DNA from: Rhizobium redzepovicii
Lineage (GTDB): Bacteria; Pseudomonadota; Alphaproteobacteria; Rhizobiales; Rhizobiaceae
Direction of reading: 5' to 3'
Assembly (NCBI RefSeq): GCF_019793435.1
Contig: NZ_JAILYH010000012.1
Coordinates: 176,367 to 240,366 of the forward strand
DNA: 64,000 bases
The translations under genes and the position numbers were made by a program. This document shows positions 34,961 through 43,734 of this stretch, one piece after another (within the stretch, counting starts at the first letter, position 1; each line of letters opens with the position of its first letter). The notes beneath the pieces were generated by a model that was not told the origin of the DNA, did no database searches, and saw only the letters and a list, made by a program, of their open reading frames with translations.

Positions 34961-35674
34961 ATGGCATCGACACATATTTATTCTGCCTATGATGATGATC
35001 TGAAGTTCCTGTCCAGGCGGATTTCCGAAATGGGCGGCCTGGCCGAGCAGATGGTCGCCGAATCCGTCCGGGCGCTGGTCAACGGCGATACCGCGCTGGC
35101 CCAGAAGGTGATTTCCGACGACGTGATCCTCGATCACGCCGAGCGCGAAATCGGCGACAAGGCGATCGTCACCATCGCCCGCCGTCAGCCGATGGCTTCG
35201 GACCTGCGCGAAATCATGGGTTCGATCCGCATCGCCGCCGATCTCGAACGCGTCGGCGACCTCGGCAAGAACACCGCCAAGCGCGTCATCGCCGTGCAGA
35301 GTACCGGCGTCCCGCGCAAGCTCGCCCGCGGTCTCGAGCATCTGTCCGAGCTGGCGCTCGTCCAGCTCAAGGAAGTGCTCGACGTCTACACGACACGCGC
35401 CGCCGACAAGGCGAGTGCGATCCGCGAGCGCGACAACGAGATCGACGCGATGTACACCTCGCTGTTCCGCGAGCTGTTGACCTACATGATGGAAGATCCG
35501 CGCAACATCACCAGCTGCACGCATCTTCTCTTCTGCGCCAAGAACATCGAGCGCATCGGCGATCACGCCACCAACATCGCCGAGACCATTTATTACATGG
35601 CGACCGGAGCACAGCCGGAAGGCGACCGTCCGAAGGACGACAGCGCCAACACCGTCGGCGCGGTCACGGAATAA
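34961..35674 (+). CDS. phoU: Phosphate signalling protein PhoU
   Basis: A 237-residue all-helical protein made of two similar three-helix bundles, each with a metal-binding E/D-xxxD pattern: ADLERVGDLGKNTAKR in the first and AKNIERIGDHATNIAE in the second, the two PhoU signature repeats. PhoU links the PstSCAB transporter to PhoR and keeps the Pho regulon off when phosphate is plentiful. It follows pstB by 44 bases with a GAGGA ribosome site. Confidence 0.96.
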   Translation: MASTHIYSAYDDDLKFLSRRISEMGGLAEQMVAESVRALVNGDTALAQKVISDDVILDHAEREIGDKAIVTIARRQPMASDLREIMGSIRIAADLERVGDLGKNTAKRVIAVQSTGVPRKLARGLEHLSELALVQLKEVLDVYTTRAADKASAIRERDNEIDAMYTSLFRELLTYMMEDPRNITSCTHLLFCAKNIERIGDHATNIAETIYYMATGAQPEGDRPKDDSANTVGAVTE

Positions 35675-35696
35675 CCGCCTAAACCAGACGATTGCG

Positions 35697-35719
35697 CGCG
35701 CGCCCATGTGGGGCGCGCG
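35697..35719 (+). terminator. Stem-loop between phoU and phoB
   Basis: CGCGCGCCC / GGGCGCGCG, 9 bp, loop ATGTG, 23 bases after phoU. Only an A-run and then GCAGCCAATTTTT follow, so termination is partial at best; phoB may also have its own promoter in the rest of the 137-base gap. Confidence 0.5.
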
Positions 35720-35811
35720 AAAAGGTCGCAGCCAATTTTTATGAATTTGCGCAGGATGCATTGCTTAAATCACCCCCGGTTTAAGGATCATGCGCGAGGA
35801 GACCGACACGC

Positions 35812-36495
35812 ATGATCCCGAGAGTTGCAGTTGTTGAAGACGAGGAAGCCCTGAGCGTGCTTCTTCGCTACAATCTCGAAGCTGAGGGCTTCGAGGTCGA
35901 TACCATCCTTCGTGGCGACGAGGCCGAAATCAGGCTTCAGGAGCGCACGCCCGACCTTCTTATCCTCGACTGGATGCTGCCCGGCGTCTCCGGCATCGAA
36001 CTTTGCCGGCGACTGCGCATGCGACCGGAAACCGAGCGCCTGCCGATCATCATGCTGACGGCGCGCGGTGAGGAGAGCGAGCGCGTCCGCGGATTGTCGA
36101 CGGGCGCCGACGATTATGTCGTCAAGCCTTTCTCGACCCCGGAACTCGTCGCCCGCGTCAAGGCGATGCTGCGCCGCGCCCGCCCCGAGGTGTTGTCGAC
36201 CGTGCTGAAATGCGGCGATATCGAACTCGACCGCGAAACCCACCGCGTCCACCGCAAGAGCCGCGAAGTCCGCCTCGGCCCCACCGAATTCCGCCTCTTG
36301 GAATTCCTGATGTCGTCGCCCGGCCGGGTCTTCTCCCGCTCGCAGCTCCTCGACGGCGTCTGGGGCCACGACATCTATGTCGACGAACGCACCGTCGACG
36401 TCCATGTCGGCCGCCTGCGCAAGGCGTTGAACTTCTCCAACATGCAAGACGTCATCCGCACCGTCCGCGGCGCCGGCTATTCGATGGAAGCCTGA
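35812..36495 (+). CDS. phoB: Phosphate regulon response regulator PhoB
   Basis: A 227-residue OmpR/PhoB-family regulator. The receiver domain (1-120) has acidic residues VVEDEEA, the phosphorylated Asp53 in LLILDWMLPG, and the switch Thr and Lys (MLTARGEE, VVKPFSTPEL). The winged-helix DNA-binding domain (about 130-227) has GPTEFRLLEFLMSSPGRVFSR and VDVHVGRLRKAL. Phosphorylated by PhoR, it binds Pho boxes such as that before pstS. It ends the pst-pho block. Confidence 0.96.
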   Translation: MIPRVAVVEDEEALSVLLRYNLEAEGFEVDTILRGDEAEIRLQERTPDLLILDWMLPGVSGIELCRRLRMRPETERLPIIMLTARGEESERVRGLSTGADDYVVKPFSTPELVARVKAMLRRARPEVLSTVLKCGDIELDRETHRVHRKSREVRLGPTEFRLLEFLMSSPGRVFSRSQLLDGVWGHDIYVDERTVDVHVGRLRKALNFSNMQDVIRTVRGAGYSMEA

Positions 36496-36524
36496 GGGGT
36501 TTCCATCTTTTGTGCCGGTGTCGG

Positions 36525-36697
36525 CCCCTCACTCTAACCCGACCGGGGTCGAGCCACTCGTCTCGACCCGTCCTTCGGACCCCCTTAAACGGGGCGAGGA
36601 GACGTGTCCTACGTGACGTTGGAGAGGGACCGAGAGGTCGCGGCATATCCCCTTCGCCGCGCAAGCGGGGAGAAGGTGCCGGCAGGCGGATGAGGGG
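36525..36697. repeat. RIME-like intergenic element, second copy
   Basis: The stretch begins CCCCTCACTCTAACC and ends GAGAAGGTGCCGGCAG then CGGATGAGGGG, the same right end as the element at 17997-18180. The left end is only partly alike, so this is a mosaic or half copy. It occupies most of the gap between phoB and the shared terminator. Confidence 0.6.
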
Positions 36698-36724
36698 CAG
36701 CCACACCCAGCCCACTCGCATAAA

Positions 36725-36748
36725 AAAACGGGCCACTCGGCCCGTTTT
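36725..36748. terminator. Bidirectional terminator for phoB and gcrA
   Basis: AAAACGGGCC-ACTC-GGCCCGTTTT: a perfect 10-bp stem, with A- and T-runs on either side, so it works on both strands. It lies between two convergent genes, just where a shared rho-independent terminator is expected. Confidence 0.9.
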
Positions 36749-36772
36749 CGAATTCTCTGCAATGTCGCCCGC

Positions 36773-37306
36773 TCAGCTCGCCCGCGCGGCCGCGCGGCGG
36801 CGTTCGTTCACCGGCTGGTAGGCTAGCTTCTGGTGATAGCTGCAATAGGGCGAGTTGTCGGGGGATTCGCAGCCGCAGAAGTGGAAGTCGTCCTTCAGCG
36901 GATCGCCGACCGGCCATTTGCAGGTGCGTTCGGTCAGTTCCGTCAGGCCGAGGCGGCGCGAGATCGGCACGACCACGTTGCCCTTCGGCACGTATTCCAT
37001 TTCCTCGACCGTTTCGATCTCGATCTCTTCCTTCAGCATCGTCGCGCCCTGCTGGCGGGTAACGGTGCGGGTAGCGATCCGCGAGGCGTAGTTCGGTGCG
37101 CGCGGTGCCGATGTATTGCGTTTCGGCGTGCGCGCCGCGGCGGCCGTGCCGCCGGCCTTGGCGCGGCCGGGAAGGCTCAGCCGGTGAACCTTGCCGATCA
37201 CAGCGTTTCTGCTGACACCGCCAAGTTGCGCCGCGATCTGGCTGGCGCTCAGTCCTTCGGCCCAGAGCTTCTTGAGTTTCTCGACCCGCTCGTCTGTCCA
37301 GTTCAT
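36773..37306 (-). CDS. gcrA: GcrA cell-cycle regulator
   Basis: A 177-residue protein starting MNWTDERVEKLKKLWAEGLS-ASQIAAQLGG-VSRNAVIGKVHRL, the near-invariant GcrA N-terminal HTH. A basic disordered linker follows, then a C-terminal segment with CKWPVGDP, FHFCGC and SPYCSYH that holds conserved Cys/His. In alphaproteobacteria GcrA binds RNA polymerase sigma-70 and activates cell-cycle promoters methylated by CcrM. This is part of the evidence for the host group. The 392-bp gap before argD (37307-37698) has no gene. Confidence 0.95.
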   Translation of the reverse strand: MNWTDERVEKLKKLWAEGLSASQIAAQLGGVSRNAVIGKVHRLSLPGRAKAGGTAAAARTPKRNTSAPRAPNYASRIATRTVTRQQGATMLKEEIEIETVEEMEYVPKGNVVVPISRRLGLTELTERTCKWPVGDPLKDDFHFCGCESPDNSPYCSYHQKLAYQPVNERRRAAARAS

Positions 37307-37641
37307 GCCCTGTCTCCACCTTTTGCGTTGGTGATGGCAGAATCCCTCACCGTTGTCCCGGAAGCCTCCGAAACAAGAAACGCTTGATCAATTTTGGTGA
37401 CTAGTTCCGCCGCATGCAGTCTAGTAATTGAACTTTAACCTAGTGTGAGCCTGACTCCGTGACAAGAGTCGCATGAATCCGGATGAATCGAATTCGGAGT
37501 TTTCCCCAACTTGCTTCCGCTGCGTGGCATTTCTGCAATATTGCCTGTTGAAGGCCGAAAACACCGCTGTACAAGCTTGCTGCATGCGCTAAGGGCGCAG
37601 TTTTGTTGACATTGCAGCGCGAAAAGGAAATAGTACCGCTG

Positions 37642-37663
37642 GCCGCCGCAAGGCGGCATTTTT
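37642..37663 (+). terminator. Terminator-like hairpin in the argD leader
   Basis: GCCGCC-GCAA-GGCGGC followed by ATTTTTGATTTTT is a textbook intrinsic terminator, 36 bases before the argD start on the coding strand. No gene ends upstream on this strand for more than 1 kb, so it is more likely an attenuator or leader control element than the end of another transcript. No leader peptide is evident. Confidence 0.5.
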
Positions 37664-37698
37664 GATTTTTCGGGCCTGGTTTTCTTAGCCGGAGTCCC

Positions 37699-38931
37699 AT
37701 GTTTGACAACGCTGATCGGGAGACCCGCGCCATGGCTGAAGCCGCGCCGCTTTATGACACCTATTCTCGTGCCCCACTGCGGTTCGAGCGAGGCGAGGGC
37801 GTATGGCTGATCACCGAAGGCGGCGAGCGTTATCTCGATTTCGGCGCCGGCGTCGCCGTCACCTCGGTCGGCCATAGCAACCCGCATGTGGTTGGGGCGC
37901 TGAAGGAACAGGCCGACAAGGTCTGGCACCTCTCCAACATCTATGAGATCCCCGGCCAGGAGCGCCTCGCGAAGCGGCTGACGGACGCCACCTTCGCCGA
38001 CAAGGTGTTCTTCACCAATTCAGGCGCCGAGGCGCTGGAATGCGCGATCAAGACGGCGCGCCGCTACCAGTTTTCCAAGGGCCATCCCGAGCGCTTCCAT
38101 ATCATCACCTTCGAAGGCGCTTTCCATGGGCGCACGCTCGCGACCATCGCTGCCGGCGGCCAGGAGAAATACCTCGAAGGCTTCGGCCCCAAGGCGCCGG
38201 GCTTCGATCAGGTGGCCTTCGGCGACATCGAAGCCGTCCGCGCCGCCATCACCGATGCGACGGCTGGAATTCTCATCGAGCCCGTGCAGGGCGAAGGCGG
38301 CGTCCGCCCGGCCACGCCTGAGTTCATGAAGGCGCTTCGCCAGCTCTGCGACGAAAACGGCCTGCTGCTGATCCTCGACGAGGTCCAGACCGGCGTCGGC
38401 CGCACCGGCAAGCTCTTTGCTCATGAATGGTCGGGCATCACGCCCGATATCATGGCGGTCGCCAAGGGCATTGGCGGCGGTTTCCCGCTCGGGGCCTGCC
38501 TTGCGACCGCTGAGGCCGCCTCCGGGATGAAGGCCGGCACGCACGGCTCGACCTATGGCGGCAATCCGCTCGCAATGGCCGTCGGCGGTGCCGTGCTCGA
38601 CATCATCCTCGCCGATGGCTTCCTCCAGCAGGTGCGCGACGTAGCACTCGTCTTCCGTCAGGGACTGGCCTCGCTGAAGGACCGCTATCCCGATGTGATC
38701 GAGGATATCAGAGGCGAGGGGCTGCTGCTCGGCGTCAAGGCGGCGGTTCCTTCAGCCGAACTGCTGCAGGCGATCCGCGCCGCGCATCTGCTCGGCGTGC
38801 CCGCCGGCGACAACGTCATCCGCCTTCTTCCGCCCCTCGTCGTCACCGCCGAGGAAGCCCGCGAGGGCCTTGCCCGCATCGAGCGCGCCGCCGAGAGCAT
38901 CCGCGCCTCCAAGGTCAAGAAGACGGCTTGA
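37699..38931 (+). CDS. argD: Acetylornithine aminotransferase
   Basis: A 410-residue class III PLP aminotransferase. Substrate and cofactor motifs are FTNSGAEALECAIKTAR, FEGAFHGRTLA, LIEPVQGEGGVRPA, LLILDEVQTGVGRTGKLF and the PLP lysine (about Lys256) in DIMAVAKGIGGGFPLGA. It converts N-acetylglutamate semialdehyde to N-acetylornithine and can act on succinyl-diaminopimelate precursors. ATG 37732 (MAEAAPLYD) is a possible later start; both have purine-rich sites. It is followed by argF and hslO in the same direction. Confidence 0.94.
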   Translation: MFDNADRETRAMAEAAPLYDTYSRAPLRFERGEGVWLITEGGERYLDFGAGVAVTSVGHSNPHVVGALKEQADKVWHLSNIYEIPGQERLAKRLTDATFADKVFFTNSGAEALECAIKTARRYQFSKGHPERFHIITFEGAFHGRTLATIAAGGQEKYLEGFGPKAPGFDQVAFGDIEAVRAAITDATAGILIEPVQGEGGVRPATPEFMKALRQLCDENGLLLILDEVQTGVGRTGKLFAHEWSGITPDIMAVAKGIGGGFPLGACLATAEAASGMKAGTHGSTYGGNPLAMAVGGAVLDIILADGFLQQVRDVALVFRQGLASLKDRYPDVIEDIRGEGLLLGVKAAVPSAELLQAIRAAHLLGVPAGDNVIRLLPPLVVTAEEAREGLARIERAAESIRASKVKKTA

Positions 38932-38967
38932 AAGGATTGCGCCTGCGGGCGCACGACAGGTAAGAAC

Positions 38968-39882
38968 ATGGCTCCTAAACATTTCCTCGACCTTTCGGCG
39001 GTCACCTCAGCCGACCTCAGAACCATCATGAACGATGCGCTCGCCCGCAAGCAGGCCTTCAAGGCCGGCAAGGGCGACAAGCCGCTCGCCGGCAAGATGC
39101 TGGCGATGATTTTCGAAAAGCCGTCGACCCGCACCCGCGTCTCCTTCGATGTCGGCATGCGCCAGCTCGGCGGTGAAACGCTGTTTCTATCAGGCACCGA
39201 GATGCAGCTCGGCCGCGCCGAGACGATCGGCGACACCGCCAAGGTGCTGTCGCGTTATGTCGATGCGATCATGATCCGCACCACCGAACATTCCAGGCTG
39301 AAGGAGCTTGCCGAGCATGCGACCGTGCCGGTGATCAATGCGCTGACGGATGACACCCATCCCTGCCAGATCATGGCCGATATCATGACGTTCGAAGAGC
39401 ACCGCGGCCCGATCAAGGGCAAGACCATCGCCTGGACCGGCGACGGCAACAATGTGCTGCATTCGCTGGTCGAAGGGGCGGCGCGTTTCGGCTACCGCAT
39501 GAACATGGCCGTGCCCCTTGGTTCGGAGCCCAAGGATCACTATCTGAACTGGGCCCGCAATGAGGGCGCCGAAATCATGCTCTGCCATGATGCCGACCGT
39601 GCGGTCGACGGCGTCGATTGCGTGGTGACCGATACCTGGGTCTCCATGAATCAGGAACATCGGGCCCGGGGTCACAACGTCTTCCAGCCTTATCAGGTCA
39701 ACGCGGCCTTGATGGCCAAGGCCGGCAGCGATGCATTGTTCATGCATTGCCTGCCCGCGCATCGCGGCGAGGAAGTGACGGACGAGGTGATCGACGGCCC
39801 GCAATCCGTGGTCTTCGATGAGGCGGAAAACCGTCTTCATGCGCAGAAGTCGATTCTTGCTTGGTGCCTGGGCGCGATCTGA
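38968..39882 (+). CDS. argF: Ornithine carbamoyltransferase
   Basis: A 304-residue transcarbamoylase. The carbamoyl-phosphate loop KPSTRTRVSF (51-60) is followed by DDTHPCQIMAD, which binds carbamoyl phosphate, TWVSMNQE and the ornithine-site HCLPAHRGEEVT near residue 260. It makes citrulline from ornithine in arginine synthesis. It lies 36 bases after argD, so the two form an arginine operon. Confidence 0.96.
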   Translation: MAPKHFLDLSAVTSADLRTIMNDALARKQAFKAGKGDKPLAGKMLAMIFEKPSTRTRVSFDVGMRQLGGETLFLSGTEMQLGRAETIGDTAKVLSRYVDAIMIRTTEHSRLKELAEHATVPVINALTDDTHPCQIMADIMTFEEHRGPIKGKTIAWTGDGNNVLHSLVEGAARFGYRMNMAVPLGSEPKDHYLNWARNEGAEIMLCHDADRAVDGVDCVVTDTWVSMNQEHRARGHNVFQPYQVNAALMAKAGSDALFMHCLPAHRGEEVTDEVIDGPQSVVFDEAENRLHAQKSILAWCLGAI

Positions 39883-39969
39883 ACCACAATCGGACGCCGC
39901 GTGTGAAAACGCGCGGCCGCGCGAGCGAAGGGCACCCTGTCCTTTCGCTTGAAAACTAGGAGTGAATCC

Positions 39970-40962
39970 ATGGCAGAAGCTGCAACCGCCCTCGGCCAGT
40001 TCGATTTCGCCGGCGATGACCATGTCGTCCCCTTCCAGGTGGAGGGTCTGGATGTGCGCGGCCGCGCCGTCCAGCTCGGCCCGATGCTCGACGCGATCCT
40101 CGAGCGCCATCATTATCCCGCACCCGTCGCCCGGTTGCTTGCCGAAGTCGTGGTGCTGACGGTGCTGCTCGGCACCTCGCTGAAGTTCGACGGCAAGTTC
40201 ACCGTGCAGACCAAGGGCGATGGCCCGGTCGATCTTCTCGTCGCCGATTTCTCGACGCCGGAAAATGTCCGCGCCTATGCCCGTTTCGATCAGGCGTTGC
40301 TCAACAAGGCCATTGAAGCTGGGGAAACCGAGCCGGAGCAGCTGCTCGGCCGGGGCGTGCTCGCCTTCACCATCGATCAGGGCAAGTTCGGCCAGCCCTA
40401 CCAGGGCATCGTCGAACTCGACGGCACCTCGCTCGAGGACATCGCCGGCGTCTATTTCCGCCAGTCGGAGCAGATCCCGACGCGCGTACGCCTGGCCGCG
40501 GCCGAGCTCTTCGACCGCGACGATGCCGGCAAACCACGCCATCGCTGGCGGGCAGGCGGCCTTGTCGCCCAGTTCCTGCCTGAGGCGCCGGAGCGCATGC
40601 GCCAGCCGGATCTCCACGGCGGCGACGGCGACACCGGCGGCCGCCCGCATGGTGAGGACGACGCCTGGACCGAAGCCCGATCGTTGGTCGAGACCATCGA
40701 CGCCGATGAATTGACCGACCCGCTGGTTGGCACCGAGCGGCTGCTGTTTCGCCTGTTCCACGAACGCGGCGTCCGCGTCTACGAACCGCGGGCGGTCTTC
40801 GACCGCTGCAGCTGTTCGCGCGACAAGATCAAGGGCGTGCTGAAAGGCTTTACCGCCGAGGAGATCGAGGCCAGCCAGGAAGACGGAGAAATCGCAGTCA
40901 CCTGTGAATTCTGCTCGACCACCTACCGCTTCGAGCCGGCCGAACTTCAGCCGGCCGAATAG
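39970..40962 (+). CDS. hslO: Redox-regulated chaperone Hsp33
   Basis: A 330-residue protein with the Hsp33 substrate domain (about 1-230) and a C-terminal redox switch: Cys280-x-Cys282 in RCSCSRDKIKG and Cys312-x-x-Cys315 in CEFCSTTY. These bind zinc when reduced and form disulfides on oxidation, turning on holdase activity. The start at 39970 has AGGAG 6 bases upstream; the frame is open a little earlier. A roughly 30-residue insert rich in Gly/Asp/His (about 215-245) is present. It is 87 bases after argF, in the same order as in many rhizobia. Confidence 0.94.
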   Translation: MAEAATALGQFDFAGDDHVVPFQVEGLDVRGRAVQLGPMLDAILERHHYPAPVARLLAEVVVLTVLLGTSLKFDGKFTVQTKGDGPVDLLVADFSTPENVRAYARFDQALLNKAIEAGETEPEQLLGRGVLAFTIDQGKFGQPYQGIVELDGTSLEDIAGVYFRQSEQIPTRVRLAAAELFDRDDAGKPRHRWRAGGLVAQFLPEAPERMRQPDLHGGDGDTGGRPHGEDDAWTEARSLVETIDADELTDPLVGTERLLFRLFHERGVRVYEPRAVFDRCSCSRDKIKGVLKGFTAEEIEASQEDGEIAVTCEFCSTTYRFEPAELQPAE

Positions 40963-41079
40963 GCTCGGTTGAGCACGCACAGAACGAATACGAAAGATTA
41001 GCGATGATGCAGCACGGTGACTCGACTTTCGGTAGTCACTGTGCACCAATTACCCAATTGGTTCGGGGATGGGGACTTC

Positions 41080-41667
41080 ATGCGTATTTTTTATGTCGTA
41101 GTCGCACTCATGGCTGCGATGCCACGAATTGGCTTGGCTGATGATAAGGCAATCCAATGGAAAGAGGTCGGGGGCTGGACCGTGGCTGTCGACCCGACTT
41201 TAGACAATGGCTGTTTTGTTCTGACTTCCTTTGATGATGACACCATTTTTCGTCTTGGCTTCAATTTCCGAAAAAAGGACAAACCTCTGTACATTCTGCT
41301 TGGAAATCCGAACTGGAAATCCTTGGAGAAAGGTAAGCATTATCCCATCGAACTCTCGTTAGACCAGTCTCGATGGACGGCTGATGCGAGAGGTCTTGAT
41401 CTCGATGGCCTCAAATCATTGTGGATCGATACCGACGATACCGACTTGATTGAGGAGTTCGCTGGTAAACTGAGTTTCCGCGCCCGCTTTAACGGAAAAG
41501 AGATTGTTGCCCTCGGTTTGAAAGATTCCGAGAGGGCAGCGGATGAGTTGCTCGCCTGCCAAAAGGCGGTAAACGATGCGGTCATGAAACAGCCGGGGCC
41601 GCCACAATCAAAAGATCCGTTCGAAGCAAAGCCAGGCACCCAAGCCTCGGATCTTTTTGACCTTTAG
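41080..41667 (+). CDS. Secreted hypothetical protein
   Basis: A 195-residue protein with signal peptide MRIFYVVVALMAAMPRIGLA and GGGGA before the ATG. The mature part is beta-rich (WKEVGGWTVAVDPTLDNGCF, FRLGFNFRKKDKPLYIL) and has two cysteines. The pattern resembles small invasion-associated-locus-B-like or hypothetical periplasmic proteins, but I cannot assign a family. Base and codon use are clearly less GC-biased than in hslO and apaG, hinting at recent acquisition. Confidence 0.7.
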   Translation: MRIFYVVVALMAAMPRIGLADDKAIQWKEVGGWTVAVDPTLDNGCFVLTSFDDDTIFRLGFNFRKKDKPLYILLGNPNWKSLEKGKHYPIELSLDQSRWTADARGLDLDGLKSLWIDTDDTDLIEEFAGKLSFRARFNGKEIVALGLKDSERAADELLACQKAVNDAVMKQPGPPQSKDPFEAKPGTQASDLFDL

Positions 41668-41770
41668 TTGATTGCTGACTGGGCAAGCCCGAGGATCCAC
41701 GGCGGGGGGGTACGGCGCCCATGTTGGTACTGACTGGAAGGCTGCAGCCGGCCGCGTCCGAGCGCAGTGA

Positions 41771-41815
41771 TTGCCGCATGGGTCCTCGGGTCAAGCCCGA
41801 GGACCCATGCGGCAA
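41771..41815. repeat. Large perfect palindrome of the dispersed repeat family, copy 3
   Basis: Two perfect 20-bp arms, beginning TTGCCGCATGGG and ending CCCATGCGGCAA, surround the loop TCAAG. The inner 9 bp equal the repeat at 8407-8429. It lies between the convergent secreted-protein and apaG genes, where it may also act as a terminator for both. Confidence 0.85.
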
Positions 41816-41850
41816 GCACGGCGTTCGCGTTCGAACTGACAAGCAACCCG

Positions 41851-42243
41851 TCAGTTGAGCACGCGCAACAGCCCCGGTGAATCCAGCGAGAAAGCGGGGA
41901 TGTCGACATCGAACATCTCGCCTTCATCCGTTTCCATCTGGTAATGGCCGAACATCAGCCCGGAGGGCGTGTCGAGCGGGCAGCCGGAGGAATATTCGTA
42001 GGTATCTCCAGGGCTGAGCCGCGGCTGTTCGCCGACGACGCCGGGGCCGGTCACCTCGTCCACCTGTCCGTTCTGGTCGGTGATATTCCAGTAGCGGTTG
42101 ACCAGGCGAACCGCGATGGCGGAATTGTTGCTGATGACAATCCGGTAACCCCAGACATAGCGATCGTCTTCCGGATCGGATTGCTCCTCCAGATAGAATG
42201 GCTCGACGACGACTTCGATATCTTTTGTGAGGGCGCGATACAT
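41851..42243 (-). CDS. apaG: ApaG protein
   Basis: A 130-residue single-domain protein: YRALTKDIEVVVEPFYL, then WGYRIVISNNSAIAVRLVNRYWNITD and GPGVVGEQPRLSPGDTYEYSSG-CPLDTPSG-LMFGHYQM, the fibronectin-type-III-like ApaG fold. Family members bind pyrophosphates or phosphorylated ligands, and in E. coli the gene lies with apaH; the exact role is unclear. I start at 42243, with AAGG upstream, instead of a TTG 6 codons earlier. Confidence 0.92.
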   Translation of the reverse strand: MYRALTKDIEVVVEPFYLEEQSDPEDDRYVWGYRIVISNNSAIAVRLVNRYWNITDQNGQVDEVTGPGVVGEQPRLSPGDTYEYSSGCPLDTPSGLMFGHYQMETDEGEMFDVDIPAFSLDSPGLLRVLN

Positions 42244-42417
42244 GCCTTGCACCTTAGTCAAGATATGTTACCCGTATCTTATAAGAGGCGCTGTCCGTCA
42301 AGAAACGGAACGTTGATCGTGACTAAAACGGTCCTGATCCAAGCTGTTTCGATTGTTAAGCCTAATTGACAGTGTTAATTTCACTTCCGAACGCCGGCAC
42401 CGCCGAACTTGTTCCCC

Positions 42418-42442
42418 GGCCGGACCGCAGTGAGGTCCGGCC
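42418..42442. terminator. Stem-loop downstream of metZ
   Basis: GGCCGGACC / GGTCCGGCC, 9 bp, loop GCAGTGA, 54 bases beyond the metZ stop in the gap before apaG. No T-run follows, so it may be an intergenic palindrome rather than a true terminator. Confidence 0.4.
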
Positions 42443-42495
42443 TATCACATCGTGGCGTGCCGAACCCCCGAGGGGTCCGGCCGCCATGGGTGGGA

Positions 42496-43680
42496 TCAGG
42501 CCGAGACCTTGGCAAGCGCCTTGGCGAAATCCTCGATCAGATCGTCGGTATCCTCGATGCCGGCCGAAAGGCGGACCGTGCCCGGGGAAATGCCGAGTTC
42601 GGCGCGCGCCTCCTCCGTGAGGTTCTTGTGCGTCGTCGTCGCTGGATGGGTGATCAGGCTCTTGCTGTCGCCGAGATTGTTGGAAATCTTGATGATCTCG
42701 AGCGCGTTCTGCAGCGCGAAGGCCGCCTCCTTGCCACCCTTCAACTCGAAGGCGACGAGGGTCGAGCCGCCGGTCATCTGCTTGGCGATGATGTCGGCCT
42801 GCGGATGGTCCTTGCGGCCGGGATAGATCACCTTAGCGACCTTGCCTTGCTCGGCCAGGAAATCGGCGATCTTCGCCGCATTCTCGGTCTGCTGACGCAC
42901 GCGCAGCGGCAGCGTTTCGATGCCCTTCAACAGCGTCCAGGCATTGAACGGCGACATGGCCGGGCCGGTATGGCGGAAATAGTCGTGCAGGTTCTCGTCG
43001 ATCCATTCCTTGTCGGAAAGCACGACGCCGCCGAGGCAGCGGCCCTGGCCGTCAATATGCTTGGTGGCGGAATAAACGACGATATGGGCGCCAAGCTCCA
43101 GGGGCTTCTGGAAGAGCGGTGTCGCAAAGACGTTGTCGACAACGACCTTGGCGCCGATCTGGTTGGCGAGCTTGGCGACGCCTGCGATATCGATCACTTC
43201 GAGCGTCGGGTTGGTCGGGCTTTCCAGGAAGAACACTTTGGTCTTCGGCGTGATCGCCTTTTCCCAGTTCGCCAGATCCCGGCCGTCGATCAGCGTGCAG
43301 TCGATGCCGTATTTCGGCGCCAGCGTCTCGACGACCCAGCGGCAGGAGCCGAACAGGGCACGCGCAGCGACGATATGATCGCCTGATTTCAGCTGGCAGA
43401 GGATCGCCGCGCTGACGGCCGCCATGCCGGAAGCGGTGGCGCGGGCGTCTTCGGCGCCTTCGAGCATGCACATGCGCTTTTCGAACATGTCGTTGGTCGG
43501 GCTGCCGTAGCGGGCGTAGATGTAGCCGTCCGTCTCGCCCTTGAAGCGGGCTTCGGCCGCCTCCGACGTCTCATAGACGAAGCCCTGCGTGAGATAGATT
43601 GCCTCGGATGTTTCGCCATATTGCGAACGCAAGGTTCCGCCGTGGACGAGTTGGGTTGCCGGGCGCCAGGTCTTGCTCAT
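42496..43680 (-). CDS. metZ: O-succinylhomoserine sulfhydrylase
   Basis: A 394-residue PLP enzyme of the Cys/Met metabolism family: GFVYETSEAAEARFKGE, YARYGSPTN, the PLP lysine in VYSATKHIDGQGRCLGGVV, and GGSTLVAFELKGG. It joins sulfide to O-succinylhomoserine to give homocysteine, bypassing cystathionine. MetZ is favoured over MetB/MetC by the GQGR after the PLP lysine and by the SAM-II leader, which in rhizobia often precedes metZ. I start it at MSKTW (43680); the longer frame would read into the riboswitch expression platform. Confidence 0.92.
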   Translation of the reverse strand: MSKTWRPATQLVHGGTLRSQYGETSEAIYLTQGFVYETSEAAEARFKGETDGYIYARYGSPTNDMFEKRMCMLEGAEDARATASGMAAVSAAILCQLKSGDHIVAARALFGSCRWVVETLAPKYGIDCTLIDGRDLANWEKAITPKTKVFFLESPTNPTLEVIDIAGVAKLANQIGAKVVVDNVFATPLFQKPLELGAHIVVYSATKHIDGQGRCLGGVVLSDKEWIDENLHDYFRHTGPAMSPFNAWTLLKGIETLPLRVRQQTENAAKIADFLAEQGKVAKVIYPGRKDHPQADIIAKQMTGGSTLVAFELKGGKEAAFALQNALEIIKISNNLGDSKSLITHPATTTHKNLTEEARAELGISPGTVRLSAGIEDTDDLIEDFAKALAKVSA

Positions 43681-43699
43681 GCCATCACCTTCACATAAC

Positions 43700-43730
43700 A
43701 AAAAAACCGGCCGCAAAAGCAGACCGGTTT
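43700..43730 (-). terminator. Rho-independent terminator of the metZ leader
   Basis: On the minus strand AAACCGG and CCGGTTT pair around a TTTT loop, ending in seven Ts, 20 bases before metZ. It lies directly after the SAM-II aptamer and is probably its expression platform. The CCGGTC at its 5' side can alternatively pair with the GACCGG of the aptamer. Confidence 0.75.
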
Positions 43731-43734
43731 CAAC

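Noticed and set aside
39190..41049. Minus-strand frame of 619 codons
   Set aside because: The longest shadow in the window; it covers argF and hslO, both certain genes on the other strand.
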